DNA from: Furcasterigmium furcatum
Taxonomy: Eukaryota > Ascomycota > Sordariomycetes > Glomerellales > Plectosphaerellaceae
Length of the DNA stretch: 64,000 bases
Assembly (NCBI GenBank): GCA_001599815.1
Contig: BCIA01000003.1
Coordinates: 310,001 to 374,000, forward strand
Reading direction: 5' to 3'
Position numbers and translations under genes: made by a program. Below are positions 11,266-22,807 of the stretch, piece by piece (position 1 is the first letter of the stretch; each line of letters starts with the position of its first letter). The notes under the pieces are model-generated. The model searched no databases, was not told where the DNA came from, and saw nothing but the letters and a program-made list of their open reading frames with translations.

Positions 11266-12894
11266 CTAGAGATCCTCCACAAGAAACTGTTGCTTGGCGT
11301 CTGGCACCGTCTCGACCTCTGGATTGAGCCAATATGCCAGCACAGGGGGCACCTCATCAGACACTGACAAGACTGCGCCACTCGCATCGAGGGCCTCGGC
11401 ACGAATCAACCCGATGGCCGACCCAACTCCCGGCAGCCTGACTACTGTCTCGAAGCCGCTCTTCTTCACGGTACGACTCCTCACAGTGGTTTGCTGATCC
11501 GCGCGTACCTCCTCCCACGTTAACCTCCACGACGACGTCCTCGTGTCGCCGTTCCAGCTGACGTACACGTCAACAGCCCCGTCCTCCACCTCCTCGGCAA
11601 AGACGGCCAGGGTCTCGGGCGAATATCCAGTCCATTCGTACCGGAACGCACGGTAGTTCTGGAGCTCGTCCTGGAGAGAGCCGCTGTCGAGGAACGCGTG
11701 GAAGACGGGCTCGCCGTCCGAAGTGTACTCCGTGATCTGGCCCTCGGATCCCCAGTTGATGAGGGCGTTGCCGTTCGGGAGGGTCTGCAGCGAACCCTGC
11801 GACTTGGCGAGGATGGGCCCCTGAGGGGGCAGGAAGGCGAGCTCGAGGGTGGCCGTCTTGGCGACGTGGTCGAGCTTGATGTACTTCCCTCGCGAGTACG
11901 GGTAGAGATGGACTTCGAGGTCGCCGCCGCCGGCGGACTCGGAGCCGTACACGGAGTTGTCGAGGAGGGAGATGATCTCGACGGGCCGGCCGTCGCCCCC
12001 GGACAAGTAGCGGGCGTGGTGCTGGAAGCCGAAGGTGACGTTGGGGCCGAGAGAAAAGTCCGAGTGGTTACCTCCCAGGCGCCAGATGACCGAGCCATCT
12101 GTGCCGTTGATCTTATACACTGTGGAAGCGTGCCTGGCCGAGAGCAGGTAGTGACCGTCATCACCCTTCGTAATCGAGTTGATGTGGAAGTAATCCCACG
12201 CCGTAGAGCTGTTGTGTCCGATGCCGGCCTGACCGAGAGGAAGTGGAAGGGCAGTCTCATCCGGCGAGACGTGGTCCAGGCTGGACCACTCGAACAAGAC
12301 CTCGTTTGTCTCGATGTCCACCTCCTGGAACCGTGCGTCAACGATCCACGTCTGCTCCTTGGTCCCTTCATAGCGCTGAAGGTTCTTCTGAAGAGGGTGG
12401 TAGATCTGGAAGAGGGCAGATGTCTCGTTGATGACGATGAACTCGTGCTTGTCGGACAGCATGTGGTTTCCTGCGCGGAGTTCGCGGATGTTCTGGTAGT
12501 GCTGGTCCAGGAAAGTGTGATGGCCGTGGCCGTGGCCATGCAAGCTGTTGTGCGCTCCTTCAAAGGCGAAGAGGACGTCTTTGCCGTTCCATCGAGCCGT
12601 CTGGAAGTTGCCCGCCCAGATGGAGAAGTAGGTGAATCCCGACCACACGAGATCGCCTGTATCGGTCAGGATGTAGGGGGCACCCTGGAGAGGGCCGTGG
12701 TCGACGGGATCATGGGAGCCAGTGAAGGGCGCGACGAAGAGATAGCCCTCCGCGCATCTCCCTTCACAGGCGAGGGTGATGTTGAGGGTCGGTGGCGCGA
12801 GATCTGGTCGGGTCCGGTACGTGCCGTCGGCGAAAACGACAGCCGCTGAAAGCAGCACAGGGGCAACGAGCAGCTTGGACAGCTTGGACCACAT
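11266..12894 (-). CDS. Arylsulfotransferase-like (ASST) secreted protein
   Basis: Seen: intronless, 542 aa from the ATG at 12894 (MWSKLSKLLVAPVLLSAAVV), which gives a signal peptide of about 24 residues; the frame is open 26 codons further upstream, but without a signal. The centre has the ASST-type beta-propeller pattern: WDYFHINSITKGDDGHYLLS, then STVYKINGTDGSVIWRLGG, then FGFQHHARYL, a layout shared by fungal arylsulfotran_2 proteins. A His-rich stretch (SLHGHGHGHHTF) lies near residue 120, and several N-glycosylation sequons are present. Known: bacterial ASST moves sulfate between phenolic compounds; fungal homologues are essentially uncharacterised. Placement between two ACS permeases and next to a TauD-type enzyme suggests a shared organosulfur theme, but that is inference. 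Confidence 0.85.
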   Translation of the reverse strand: MWSKLSKLLVAPVLLSAAVVFADGTYRTRPDLAPPTLNITLACEGRCAEGYLFVAPFTGSHDPVDHGPLQGAPYILTDTGDLVWSGFTYFSIWAGNFQTARWNGKDVLFAFEGAHNSLHGHGHGHHTFLDQHYQNIRELRAGNHMLSDKHEFIVINETSALFQIYHPLQKNLQRYEGTKEQTWIVDARFQEVDIETNEVLFEWSSLDHVSPDETALPLPLGQAGIGHNSSTAWDYFHINSITKGDDGHYLLSARHASTVYKINGTDGSVIWRLGGNHSDFSLGPNVTFGFQHHARYLSGGDGRPVEIISLLDNSVYGSESAGGGDLEVHLYPYSRGKYIKLDHVAKTATLELAFLPPQGPILAKSQGSLQTLPNGNALINWGSEGQITEYTSDGEPVFHAFLDSGSLQDELQNYRAFRYEWTGYSPETLAVFAEEVEDGAVDVYVSWNGDTRTSSWRLTWEEVRADQQTTVRSRTVKKSGFETVVRLPGVGSAIGLIRAEALDASGAVLSVSDEVPPVLAYWLNPEVETVPDAKQQFLVEDL

Positions 12895-13449
12895 TGTCGG
12901 TTGATGGATTGGTACTTGGGCAGGCCACAACAGAGTTGGGGACCAACGCGACAAAATAAAATCATCAGTCAAGGGACCTTTCAGCTGTTCGCTTGGTAAT
13001 TAATTTCCCCCCGAGGCCGGAGCCGTCGATCGAATCGAGGGGCCAACGCCAGAGGGGGCGCGGGTGAGTTCTGTGGCTGACCCTTGCTTGGCGCAGCGTT
13101 TCCCCGATCCTCTGGCTGGGGAGCGGTCGGTTGAGATGGAAACTCGCCCGCTCGAACCACAAATTCTCGAGCTTAGGAATGTTTTCTGTCGGCGGATTGA
13201 TAGCACGTCAGAGCACGTCAATCACGCACAGAAGCACGTTATCGGACAAACTTATCATCATCACGAAGATAGGAGATCAACCGGTCTATCATCATGATCG
13301 CTACAGGACGCTCAGTGGCATAAAGGAACGATGCTTCGCATACCCACACAATGTTCGATGCCATCACGGACAATCCCCCCGACGAACCAGCCCTAAGCCG
13401 TCCGAGCCCTCGGTATTGTCTACCATTGACAAGTTCAGCTCTGCATACG
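12895..13449. promoter_or_regulatory. Divergent promoter between ASST-like gene and second ACS permease
   Basis: These 555 bp hold both 5' regions. An alternative in-frame ATG for the permease lies at 13351. No RNA gene or repeat is evident. Confidence 0.5.
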
Positions 13450-15801
13450 ATGGGCGAAAAGGGTGTATTGGAAAATGTCCCCGAGACGCGGGACAGGGAC
13501 GAGAAGCATGAAGCTGGCGGTAGTTCCCCAGCTCCTGAAGAAGTGGGCGACAGCGGCCACGAAATGGAACACTGGACCGAGGACGAAGAGAGGTTGTTGG
13601 TCCGCAAGTAAGTGAACCATGCGCATCACATATCCAATCCCGTCGATCGGGGCATAAACTGACCTGACACCTCTTCTACCTACTGTAGGATCGATAGCAT
13701 CGTCCTGACCATCTTGATCTTCTGCTTTTTCAACTTCCAGCTCGACCGGGCCAACATGTACGTCCACCTGGGTAGACCCCTGGACTTTGTCTGCCCCTCT
13801 ATCCATGCCATGACGCACAGCAACACGAGCTAATTGCACACGAAATCAGCGGAAACGCCCTGACCGACAACTTCCTCGGCGATGTCGGCATCACCCAGAA
13901 CTGGTTCAATGTCGGACAGCAACTGCTCAACGCGGGGATTGTACTTCTCGAGGTAGGCGTCACTCACTGAAGTCTGGATGTCTGCCCTCTTCCTCAAAGC
14001 TGACTTCCTGGACCCCGGCATAGCTACCGAGCAACCTTATTCTGTACCGCGTTGGGCCTCGCATCTGGATTGGGAGCCAGGTCATGGCATGGTCCGTACT
14101 TTTCTCTGCTTTGAATGCTCATAGTGGCATTTAATAGACAGTTTGCTGACATCATCCATTCAGGGGCCTCGTTTCTGTATTCCAGGCATGGCAAAAAGGG
14201 CTCGGCCCGTTCTTGGCCACTCGCCTGCTGCTTGGGTATTATCCAGAGCTCCAAGACATCCATCATGAGCGAACTTGAGCATTGACCCCGAGGCAGTCTT
14301 CTCGAGTCCGGCTTCATCCCGGGCAGTCTCTATACTCTGTCGTCTTGGTACAAGAATTCGGAGCTGAGCCGTCGTTTCGGGTTCTTCTTCCTCGGCAATG
14401 GCATCGCTCAGGCATGCGGCGGTCTGCTTGCCTATGGAATGTTCGTGCTGCTTGTCGTACCCCCTCATATTCAGTTTTTTTATACTGACGCAGGAGATCT
14501 CACAGTCTCCACATGCGCGGCGTCGGAGGCATGGCAGGTTGGCAATGGCTCTTTATCGTGAGTCTATCCTGGCCCGTCAAACATACATACACACACACAC
14601 ACACACAAACACCCGGACAGACAGACAGAAAGAGATAGAGACAGAGAGACATGCAACTAACGCAGCTGCAGATCGAGGGCCTCGGCACAATCGTTGCTGG
14701 CATCATCTTTCTTTGCCTCTTCCCCGGCCTGCCCACCAACCCCGTGTCACTCTTGGGCGTCACCTACTTCAACAAACGAGAGGAAATGATACTGCAGGAG
14801 CGTCTGTGGCGGGACAACGGAACGCGCAGAGCACGTAGCAGCCATATCACCAGCAAGCATATCTTGGCGACGGTACGTTTCAACCTGACGATGACGAGAC
14901 GAAAGTTCATGCCCTTGACGTGATCCATCACAGGTCAAGGATCCAAAGGTCCTTCAGCATATTTTTCTCACCATCTGCGGCCTTGCACCGACAACAGCTC
15001 TCTGGTCGTACGCGCCGACTATCGTTGGATCGTTCGGGTACGGCCGCTTGCAAGCCAACGCACTCGTGTCCGTTGGGCAGTGGATCTCCGTCTTCCTCAT
15101 CATTGTGGCTGCCTATGCCGCGTAAGTCTTCTGCCCGGACTCCATCCCGAGACCAGATCGAGCTGACGCGTCTCCAATTCAGTGACAAGACCGGTCGTCG
15201 TGGGTTCGTCGTGCTATTCGGCGTGCTCTGTCAGTGGACTTTCATGGTTGCTTTCCGCGGACTTCCGGATAACTCGAGCGCGGGACTCAAGTTTGGTATT
15301 CTCACCATGGGAACAGCCACTTGCAGTTGGTGGCGTAAGTCTCTCTGCACTCCCACGCAGCCTAACACTGGTGAAGATGACCTGCTGATGATCGAGACTA
15401 GACTCCGTCAATGGTTCTTGGCTTTCTATCAATGCAAGCTCTCCCGAGAAGCGGGCGATTCGAATGGTGAGGACCGAACGGATACTCCCTCCCGCAGAAC
15501 GGCGACGCTGTTGACACTCCGCGTGTAGGCTCTCTTCATCATGGCAGCGAACTGCGCCGGCATCGTCGGCGGCCAGCTCTTCCGGTCCAATGATCTGCCA
15601 TATTATCACCGCGGCTGGAGCATGATCGCTGGTCTCATGTCAGCCGCCTTGGCTGTTGCCGCTACCTTGGTCTTCTCCTACTGGAGAGCGAATACTTCGT
15701 TGAAGAAGTACGGCTCTGAGACGGAGGTTGTACAGGCGACATCCGACACGGAGAAATGTAACGCTTCGAAGCGTTCAAGGGTCGAGCTGTACAACTTCTG
15801 A
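13450..15801 (+). CDS. MFS permease, second ACS (Dal5-like) family member
   Basis: Seen: twelve exons, 13450-13607, 13689-13757, 13850-13952, 14024-14091, 14164-14235, 14297-14440, 14506-14557, 14672-14872, 14934-15121, 15183-15334, 15402-15466 and 15529-15801; 514 aa and all phases agree. Joined motifs are canonical: FQLDRANIGNALTDNFLGD, QACGGLLAYGILHMRGV, HSVNGSWLSINASSPEKR and IMAANCAGIVGGQLF. The start is ATG 13450 (MGEKGVLENV); ATG 13351 in the same frame is possible. The intron between exons 7 and 8 holds a CA microsatellite. It has far more introns than the neighbouring ACS gene (eleven against five), so the two are old paralogues, not a recent tandem copy. Role: plasma-membrane symport of an organic anion; substrate unknown, likely linked to the nearby sulfur-type enzymes. 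Confidence 0.88.
14581..14650. repeat. CA and GA/GACA microsatellite inside an intron
   Basis: Positions 14581-14612 are a run of CA/TACA units, followed to about 14650 by GACA and GA units. It sits wholly within the intron 14558-14671 of the second ACS permease and makes this the longest intron of the gene (114 nt). Confidence 0.85.
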
Positions 15802-16803
15802 GCGTAGAACACAAGCCTCGGGACACCCAGCCTGCCAGATGCAGAAAGCAGGCTCGGGGACAGCCCATGTTGCTGAACATGGAGCAACGGGGACCCTCCA
15901 GGCTGCTGGAGTGCCAGGGGTCAGCTTGTATCTGATATCCCTGATTGTTACAGACTGCCGGAATTGATACTGTTTCTATGTCCGATGACCCCTCACTCTG
16001 TTGGGAACGCTCCTCACAAACACAGAGTGGATTCGAATTCTGCGGTATCGGGCCATCACCTGGCTCCCGGATAGTAACCGCCATGCTCATTCTAGATGCG
16101 ATCAGGTGGCATTAACCATGCCAAAGGCCTTCGGGATGTCAGGCGGCCAGCAAAGGGACTTGTTTCGTATCGAGAATCACTTTTTTCATGGCACCCCTTC
16201 ACGGAAAATAATATTCAGAAATAGGCATCAAAAGGCAAATAATCTCTAATCATAGAGACTTAAGTTGATCGGTCGGAAAATGAAGAGGCACTGTCAGAAT
16301 GAGGGACTCCCTCCATTGCAGTGGTACAAAATCCCCCCTCGGTTTTTTTTTTTTTTAGCCTCTGTAAGTATCCAAATCGAACCGCAGTAGGCAGGCCCTG
16401 AATGCTCTGCTGTGGGACATGGCCAAGAAAAACTCTCCGTTAATAATTCCCTCCGTGCCCTTGTATGAGTTATACCAACCACAATGTGCTCTAAAGAGGA
16501 AGAGGTTCTATCATGGTTGCGGCATTCATCGTGACAAAGCGCCTGAATAGGCTTAGATCCGACGAGCTCCTCATCAGTCGTGGGGATGACGCACTGGAGA
16601 GATAAGATATCGCAGCCGCCCCCGACGAACGGAGTCCGCCGGCGACCGGAGTTCTCCATCGGCGAGTCATTCTGTCCCACCATTTGAGGGAACCAAGGAG
16701 GAGCGGTATCGCTGCCTCACGAAACCCTGCTCGTCGTGGTGAGTGGCAGAGAGACGTTGCCAATGGTAGTTCGACAACTACTCTGCCCTTTTCGACGTTC
16801 GGC
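15802..16803. other. Intergenic stretch before the fungal_trans regulator
   Basis: About 1 kb with a T-homopolymer at about 16346-16357. No recognisable exon or RNA gene. The last 120 bp (16684-16803) are in frame with the downstream gene and could be coding if its start is ATG 16684. Confidence 0.45.
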
Positions 16804-19223
16804 ATGGGCGACAATCTTTCACCCGTGAATCCCTCGACAACGTCAGTCCGAGTCTCTCAACGCCAACCAAAAGCATGCCAAGAGTGTACCAGGCGAAAAG
16901 TCCGATGCGACAAGCGGGATCCTTGCGGCCGATGTGTTCGGCTCTCAAAGGTTTGCTCACGGGAGCAAGTCCGGATTAGCAAGTCCGAGACCATCCACCG
17001 CGATGAACTTGCGTTCCTGGAACCAGTCTGCAAGAATCTCGCGTCGTCAAGAGACGTTGATGCCGCCTTGGCCGCATTACGGCAACGCATGGCATTACTG
17101 GTTCATGGACCAGGCCAAGACCAGGGCACATCCAGCCCTCCCACCGCGACTGTAACACCAGCATCAGCAGAGCATGAACACGATGTCCCTGACTCCCAGG
17201 CCACAACAGCTGCAAGCTGCCCGGAACACGTGTCTACGACGGCGCGGCCTGACAGCGCCCCCCCTCCGCCAGTCGAGACTCCCGGAAGTCACGCCAGTAG
17301 CGCCAATGGTGCATCGCACACTTCAAGCTTCCAGACGGTCGAGCTTCTCGCGTGGGGCCGCCATGGCGGGAATTGCTTTCCTCATGTCAACTGTCTCTGC
17401 CGTGGTGTGAGGGCGTATGCCGAGATTGCGTCCATCAACGCCAACCTCGAGTGGCCTGGACTTCGTCGGGCGCTGGCGGTGCTCCCTCCCGGCGTTTGCC
17501 TGCCACCAGCAGATGAGGCGCGCAAGCTGGTCCAGTTCCACTTCGACCACATCTTGTGGCACCACAACGTATTTCATGCGTCGATATTCCTGTCGCAGTG
17601 CGAAGAGTTCTGGTTGACAGGCACCGTCGTCCACCCTCTGTGGCTCTCACTCTACTTTGCAGTCATCCTTGTGAGTCCCCCCAGACCAGACGTGAGACTA
17701 ACAAACAAGGGGGCTGACGATGACGCCGCCACCGCTGTAGGTCTCAGCTTGGACGGCTCTGAACAGCGGCTCGCTATGGTGCGGCGCGGAGCTGAACTCG
17801 TCCATGCCACTCCGCCATTTCCAGGCAATGGTGCAGACACTCTACCGGGAGAACTTCTGTGATAACATCTCACGTTGGCCCCACCCCTTCCCCTTTCTCC
17901 CGGAGAGCCAGATCTTACTGACTAATTGTGAAAAGTCTTCTCGATTCAAGCGATCGTGCTGTCCACACGGGTGGCCCATAACCTGGATCAGAGCAATCTC
18001 AATGCGACACTCGTTGGCGCTGCCATCCGCATGGCCCACAGCCTTGGCCTTCATAGGATCTCAGGCGAGGATTCTAGGACGTCATCAGTCAGCACGCCGG
18101 AAGCCTGGTTCAGGGCCATCGAGACTGAAATCGGTCGGCGCTGCTGGAATCAGCTTGTCATCCAGGATTACTTCCAGATCCCTTTCACGGGGACATATGG
18201 TGAGTCCACCGAGCCGGAGACTCGTGCAGAAGACCGCGCATTGACAGAGGGACCGAAGCTATCCATCCGTGGCATTATACGACAGACCTCCCGACCAACT
18301 GCCATGACGAGGATATGGTGGCACAGAAAGAAGAAACATGGACTATCAATTCGTACCCCCGAACCCTGTCCCGCATCGCGTCACTGATGCCACGCCTCTT
18401 GGACGGACTGGGTCCTGCAAGAGCCCCTCTCTCACTCGTCGACGTCCCCAAACACGTCGTCTCTTCCGACCAGGCGCTGAGGAATGTCGTGCGCAGCATT
18501 CCCTCCTTCCTTCTACGGGCGTCCCAAGAAGGAAATGAGGGCTGCTGTCCGCCTGCGTGGTTGCCTGCAGCTCGCCGCAGTCTAGCACTCAGCGCCGCCG
18601 ATAAGATCATCATGATCCATCGCCCGATCCTCTACCACTCCTTCCAGATGCCGGCCTTTGCGCGCACCCGAGCCACATGCGTGACGGCGGCCGTGACAAT
18701 TTTCCGGGAGTATGAATGCATCTCCGAAGAGAATGTCGTTCCGATCTGGACACATTCTGCTTTCTGCGTCACGGCGGCCATGGTCCTCGGCCTGGAACTG
18801 CTCTTCCGCGACAGCCACATGGACGACGAGGCGAGGCGTCTCCGCGCCGTCATGGCCGCCACCGCCCAGCGGCTGCGCGGCCGGAAGAGCGACATCATCG
18901 CCGAGAGATGTGCCGCGCTCATCGATACGGTGCTCGGTGCGGAGGAGGAACTCGTTGTCAAACTCATGCGGGTGTCTCCCCAAGGCGGGCCGGCGCTCAA
19001 ATCCGCCCAGCGGGAGGCCGTCAACAACATGATCGGGAGCAACGAGATCATGGCCAGGTTCCTGGCGCTGAGCCCTGCCGTCAGCAGCAACTTCGAGCTT
19101 GATCCTGGAAGCTCCTACGCCGAGGACTTGCTCGGCAACGCGCCGGATTGGTTTGGCGATGATGGCGGTCCCAGCCTCTTCACACCTCTCGATGTCGACT
19201 CGTGCTTCTTTGACGCGGCGTAA
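16804..19223 (+). CDS. Zn2Cys6 transcription factor with fungal_trans domain
   Basis: Seen: exons 16804-17670, 17741-17873, 17936-18199 and 18259-19223 (742 aa). The zinc cluster ACQECTRRKVRCDKRDPC with GRCVRLSKVC (spacing x2,x6,x5,x2,x6) lies at about residues 24-50. The middle-homology (PF04082-type) region is rebuilt only after splicing: WLSLYFAVILVSAWTALNSG, then NISLFSIQAIVLSTRVAHNL, ATLVGAAIRMAHSLGLHRI, IGRRCWNQLVIQDYFQIPF and TYAIHPWHYTTDLPTNCHDE. Start ATG 16804 (MGDNLSPVNP) is preferred; ATG 16684 would add 40 residues. Role: nuclear regulator. It ends the block of two ACS permeases, dioxygenase and ASST-like gene and could be its pathway regulator, an inference from position only. 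Confidence 0.9.
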
Positions 19224-19254
19224 CCCCGGAATTCTTTCTTCTTCTCTAATACTT

Positions 19255-20347
19255 TTATGCGACTGACACGTACTTTTCCACACACCGGTCCAGATTTCCC
19301 AACAGCTGCGCTTTCCTCTGCTTCCCGATCCAGCTCCCGTGGATCGAGTCCTCCACGATTTGCTTCCACTCGGCGATGGTCAGGTCAAATGCCTCCTGTA
19401 CGGCGCAGTAGTTGTTCAGGATGTAACCCCTGAAGTAGGCCGGATCGTCGCTGTTGATGCTGAACCGGACCCGGGCATCGATGAACTTCCTCAGCGGCAG
19501 CTCCCCGACGTCTTGAACCACTTGGAGACAAACGTTGCTCAGGGGACAAACTGTGAGGAGGATGCCCTCACGCACGACGCGACGCATGAGCGCAGGATCC
19601 TCGACCAGCCGGACGCCATGGTCAATTCTCTCGCATTGGAGAGAGTCCAGGGCCCCGCTGATATACGAAGGGTTCCCTTCCTCTCCTGCGTGCGCGGTCC
19701 TGTGCACGCCAAGCTTCGCGGCCTCGAGGAACATCTCGGTGAACAGCTCGGGACGGAAACCCACCTCGGACGAGTCGAGGCCCAGGGCGGCGATGGTGGG
19801 GGGGAGAAGAGGAATCCGCGCCGTCCTTGCCGAAGTACCCCCCCTCCACCGCGGATCGCATTGTCTCGGCGGCAGAGCTCACGGGCAGGTGCCGCAGGAA
19901 GCACATGATGAGGCGGCTCGTCAGCCCCAGCTCCTCCTCGGCACGGATGCAGGCAGCCCGGTAGCCCCTAGCAACGGTGTCGAAGGAGACCCCGCGGGAT
20001 GTGTGGCCCTGGGGGTCGAAGAAGACCTCGGCGTGCTGGACGCCGTCGCGGTGGGCGGCCGTGAAGTACTCCCAGGCGAGCATCTCGAAATCCTCCTGGG
20101 TGACCAGGACCGTCATGGCGCGATAGTGGCATTGCAGGAAGTCCTCGAGGTTGTCAAAGTGCTCATACCGCCTGGCGAGGTCCTCTGGCGTCGCGTAGGC
20201 GGGGTTCTCCTCCGGCGAGGGGAGTTCAACGCCGTTCTTCGCGGCGAGCTTGAAGAGGAGGTTCGGCGACAGGCATCCCTCTAGGTGGACGTGGTGCTCG
20301 CATTTGGGAACCTCGGCCAGGAATGGGTGGAGGGGCGATTTGCACAT
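19255..20347 (-). CDS. Adenine/adenosine deaminase (AAH1-like) with apparent frameshift
   Basis: Seen: start ATG 20347 (MCKSPLHPF), stop at 19255. The N-terminal part carries the zinc motif HVHLEG (His19-x-His21). The C-terminal part, in another frame, carries TAHAGEEGNP, ERIDHGVRLVEDP and SINSDDPAYF, all the remaining metal and catalytic motifs of metal-dependent adenosine/adenine deaminases. The two frames meet at a run of seven C on the coding strand (19798-19804); one base fewer would bring them into a single frame, and no GT-AG intron fits there. Known: fungal Aah1 deaminates adenine to hypoxanthine in purine salvage; the SDDPAYF form is usual for that group. Either a sequencing or assembly slip or a genuine loss-of-function allele. 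Intact flanking motifs suggest a slip or a very recent event. Confidence 0.8.
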
Positions 20348-20827
20348 GATCGGCGGCGAACTGAACGTCCTTGGGAGCGCGTTGGTTTGTGTGTGATGGT
20401 GACTGGCTGCCTTGATCTGATTCAGATGATTGTCTATGGACTTTCGCGACTTTATTATCTCCATCTCAGAAATCAGACGGTATCTGATCGGGGGACTGAA
20501 TCGGCCAATCGGCCAGTCCTCCGCTGCTGCCCTTCGGCCGCGCCCCTATCTGGGGTTGCGGGCGAGTTTGCGGCTCATCCGCACCGCGTGCCACGCCGTC
20601 GCCTCCATCGGCAGATACCGACCGCACTACTGGTATTCGGATGGATCAATACTACTCCCTGAGCAATCATGCGCTAAAGTTTCATTCCGTCTTCATCAAG
20701 GCCAGTCTGCCTGCCTCAAATTCCCTTTTCATGCATCGGCTTCACGCTATCAGCGTCAACATCACATTCCGTCCGTCCACTCGCAAGCTGCACCGGGATC
20801 TATGCGTCCAGCAGGTCGTCCCAGCTC
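20348..20827. promoter_or_regulatory. Divergent promoter between deaminase and DHA2 transporter
   Basis: 480 bp of shared upstream sequence. The open frames crossing it have no family motif. Confidence 0.45.
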
Positions 20828-22807
20828 ATGTCGTTCAACGGTTCTAACAACCCCGGGGCAGGGGGTCCCGTCGTTACGCCTCGGCTGGACGAGGAGACTC
20901 CATTACTACGAGGGATTGAAAGAGAGGCGGCGCCGAATCCCGACGGCTGGCGGAAACCCCCGTACTTTCTTCTCATCGAGACAGGTAAGTGTGAAAAGAG
21001 TTGAGGGTTTACCTCATGTGACGGTGTTAACAGGAATCACCACCTAGCCATCCTCACCAATGTCTTCCTTGCTGGCTTCGATGGCACAGTAACAGCCTCG
21101 ACCTATTCTCTCATCAGCTCGGAGCTTCAGCATTCTAGTCTCGCCTCATGGATCACATCCGCATACCTGCTCACCGGCACGGCAGTGCAACCGCTCTACG
21201 GCCGCTTCTCAGACATCTTTGGCCGTCGTGCATGCTTACTGTGGGCGACGGCCATGTTCGGGCTAGGCTGTCTCGGATGCGCGGTTAGCCAAGACATGAT
21301 CTCGTTGATCGCCATGAGAGCCCTGACCGGGCTCGGCGGTGGTGGCCTCATGACGATGAGTAAGTTCCCCGGAGCTCAGACTCTTGGATTCCAGCAGGAC
21401 TAACTCCATCCAGCGACCATCATCAACACAGACCTAATACCCGGCCGACAGCGGGGTATGTATCAGGCTGTTCAGAACATCTTGCATGGCACTGGCGCCA
21501 TCTGCGGAGCGACCCTTGGCGGCGTCATCTCGGACGCCGTCGGCTGGAGGATGTGCTTCTTTTCCCAAGTGCCGGTGGCCCTGGCAGGCCTGGCCCTGGC
21601 CGCCACCGTAGTGAAGCCGGGCCTCACGTCGACTGGACACTGCGAGAGCGTCTGGGCGGCGGCTTGGCAGCGGCTCGACCTTCTCGGCGCGGCCTTGCTG
21701 TTCGGGGGGCTGGTTCTTCAGCTAGCAGCCCTAAGCCTCGGAACCGAGGTCTCCTGGTCAGATCCTGTCTCGGGCATTCTGTTGGTTGCGAGCATCATCG
21801 TGCTGGTCCTGTTCATCATCCAGGAGTCCCGGTGCAAAGCCACCCCCGTTCTGCCCCTCGGCATGTTGACCGGCTGGGAGAGGGGGGGTCTCCTCGTGAG
21901 CAACATTTCGGTCGGCGTAACAGCATACGGTGTACGTCTGAACCCCGGGGTTGAGGGATACTGTGATATGGAATCGCGCTGACTGCCGAACAGATCCTGT
22001 TCCTCATGCCATTTTTCTTCCAGACGGCCTTGCTGGACACAGCGTCGGTCGCCGGCCTCCGCCTGGTCCCACCTTCGTTGGCGACACCACTCGGCGGACT
22101 AACCACGGGCATCCTGATGCGGCGGCGAGATTGCCTGACCCTTATCACTCGCACCAGCCTCGCCTTGATGCTAGCGTCGAGCATTCTCATACTCACGCTG
22201 GGGATGGACGAGGCAGAATGGAAATACTCCGTCAACCTCATGCTCGGAAACTTCGCTCAGGGCATGGTCTACCCCAGCATACTCTTCGGGTTCATCAGAA
22301 CTGCAGTCAAGAATGGTGAGTGCAGATTTGTTGCTCCCGAAGAATACAGCGTTCCTTCCCGTCTGAGTTCACTGGCCTAACCCATGACAGAGCACGCGGT
22401 GGCAACGTCCTTGGTGTACTTGACACGCTCAATGGGAACTATTTGGGGGGTTGTGGTTGTGTCGACCTTGGTACAGAGCCTCCTACCATCTCAATTGGAA
22501 GATGTCTTGGACGGACTGCCCGGAGCAGAAGAGGTGAGAAGAGAAACTACCCATGAATTTCGACGCGGCCTTTGCTGATGATAAGTGAACCTAGGCTCTC
22601 GAACGGTTGAGACGCTCAACATCTGCTCTTCGGGACCTTGACGTCGATCTGAGGGAGCGCGCCAGGGTGGTTTACTATCTGTCCTGTCGGCGAGGTCTGT
22701 ACTTCATCTTCGCCACGACAGCCTTGGCGCTTGTATGCAGTTTTCTGGTCCCTATGAAACATAATCCGGAGGAAAAGGAGGACGAGACAGAGGACGTAGC
22801 GGAGTGA
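20828..22807 (+). CDS. MFS transporter, DHA2 (14-TM drug:H+ antiporter / Vba-like) family
   Basis: Seen: exons 20828-20984, 21048-21359, 21414-21931, 21994-22315, 22391-22533 and 22595-22807, 554 aa. Start MSFNGSNN leads to the DEETPLLR patch common in this family. Joined exons give LLIETAILTNVFLAGFDGTV, then PLYGRFSDIFGRR (MFS motif A), ALTGLGGGGLMTM, GGVISDAVGWRMCFF and MPFFFQTALLDTASVAGLRL. A second-half loop and a last membrane segment precede a charged tail (EEKEDETEDVAE). Known relatives export drugs or toxins at the plasma membrane or move basic amino acids into the vacuole (Vba/Fnx). Divergent from the adenine deaminase; no functional link is evident. Confidence 0.88.

Noticed and set aside
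11698..12849. 383-codon plus-strand frame opposite the ASST-like gene
   Set aside because: Lies exactly antisense to a well-supported gene with GC-rich third positions; its translation has no family motif. A shadow frame.
14581..14650. CA/GA repeat as a CRISPR-like array or coding repeat
   Set aside because: Simple microsatellite entirely inside an intron whose removal restores the family motif on both sides.
19770..19850. Hidden intron to explain the frame change in adenine deaminase
   Set aside because: The available GT-AG pairs would delete the conserved segment before VGFRPELF; a single-base change in the C7 run is simpler.
20430..21047. Long plus-strand frame leading into the DHA2 gene
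   Set aside because: The correct first exon is in another frame from ATG 20828; this frame has no motif and ends inside exon 2.
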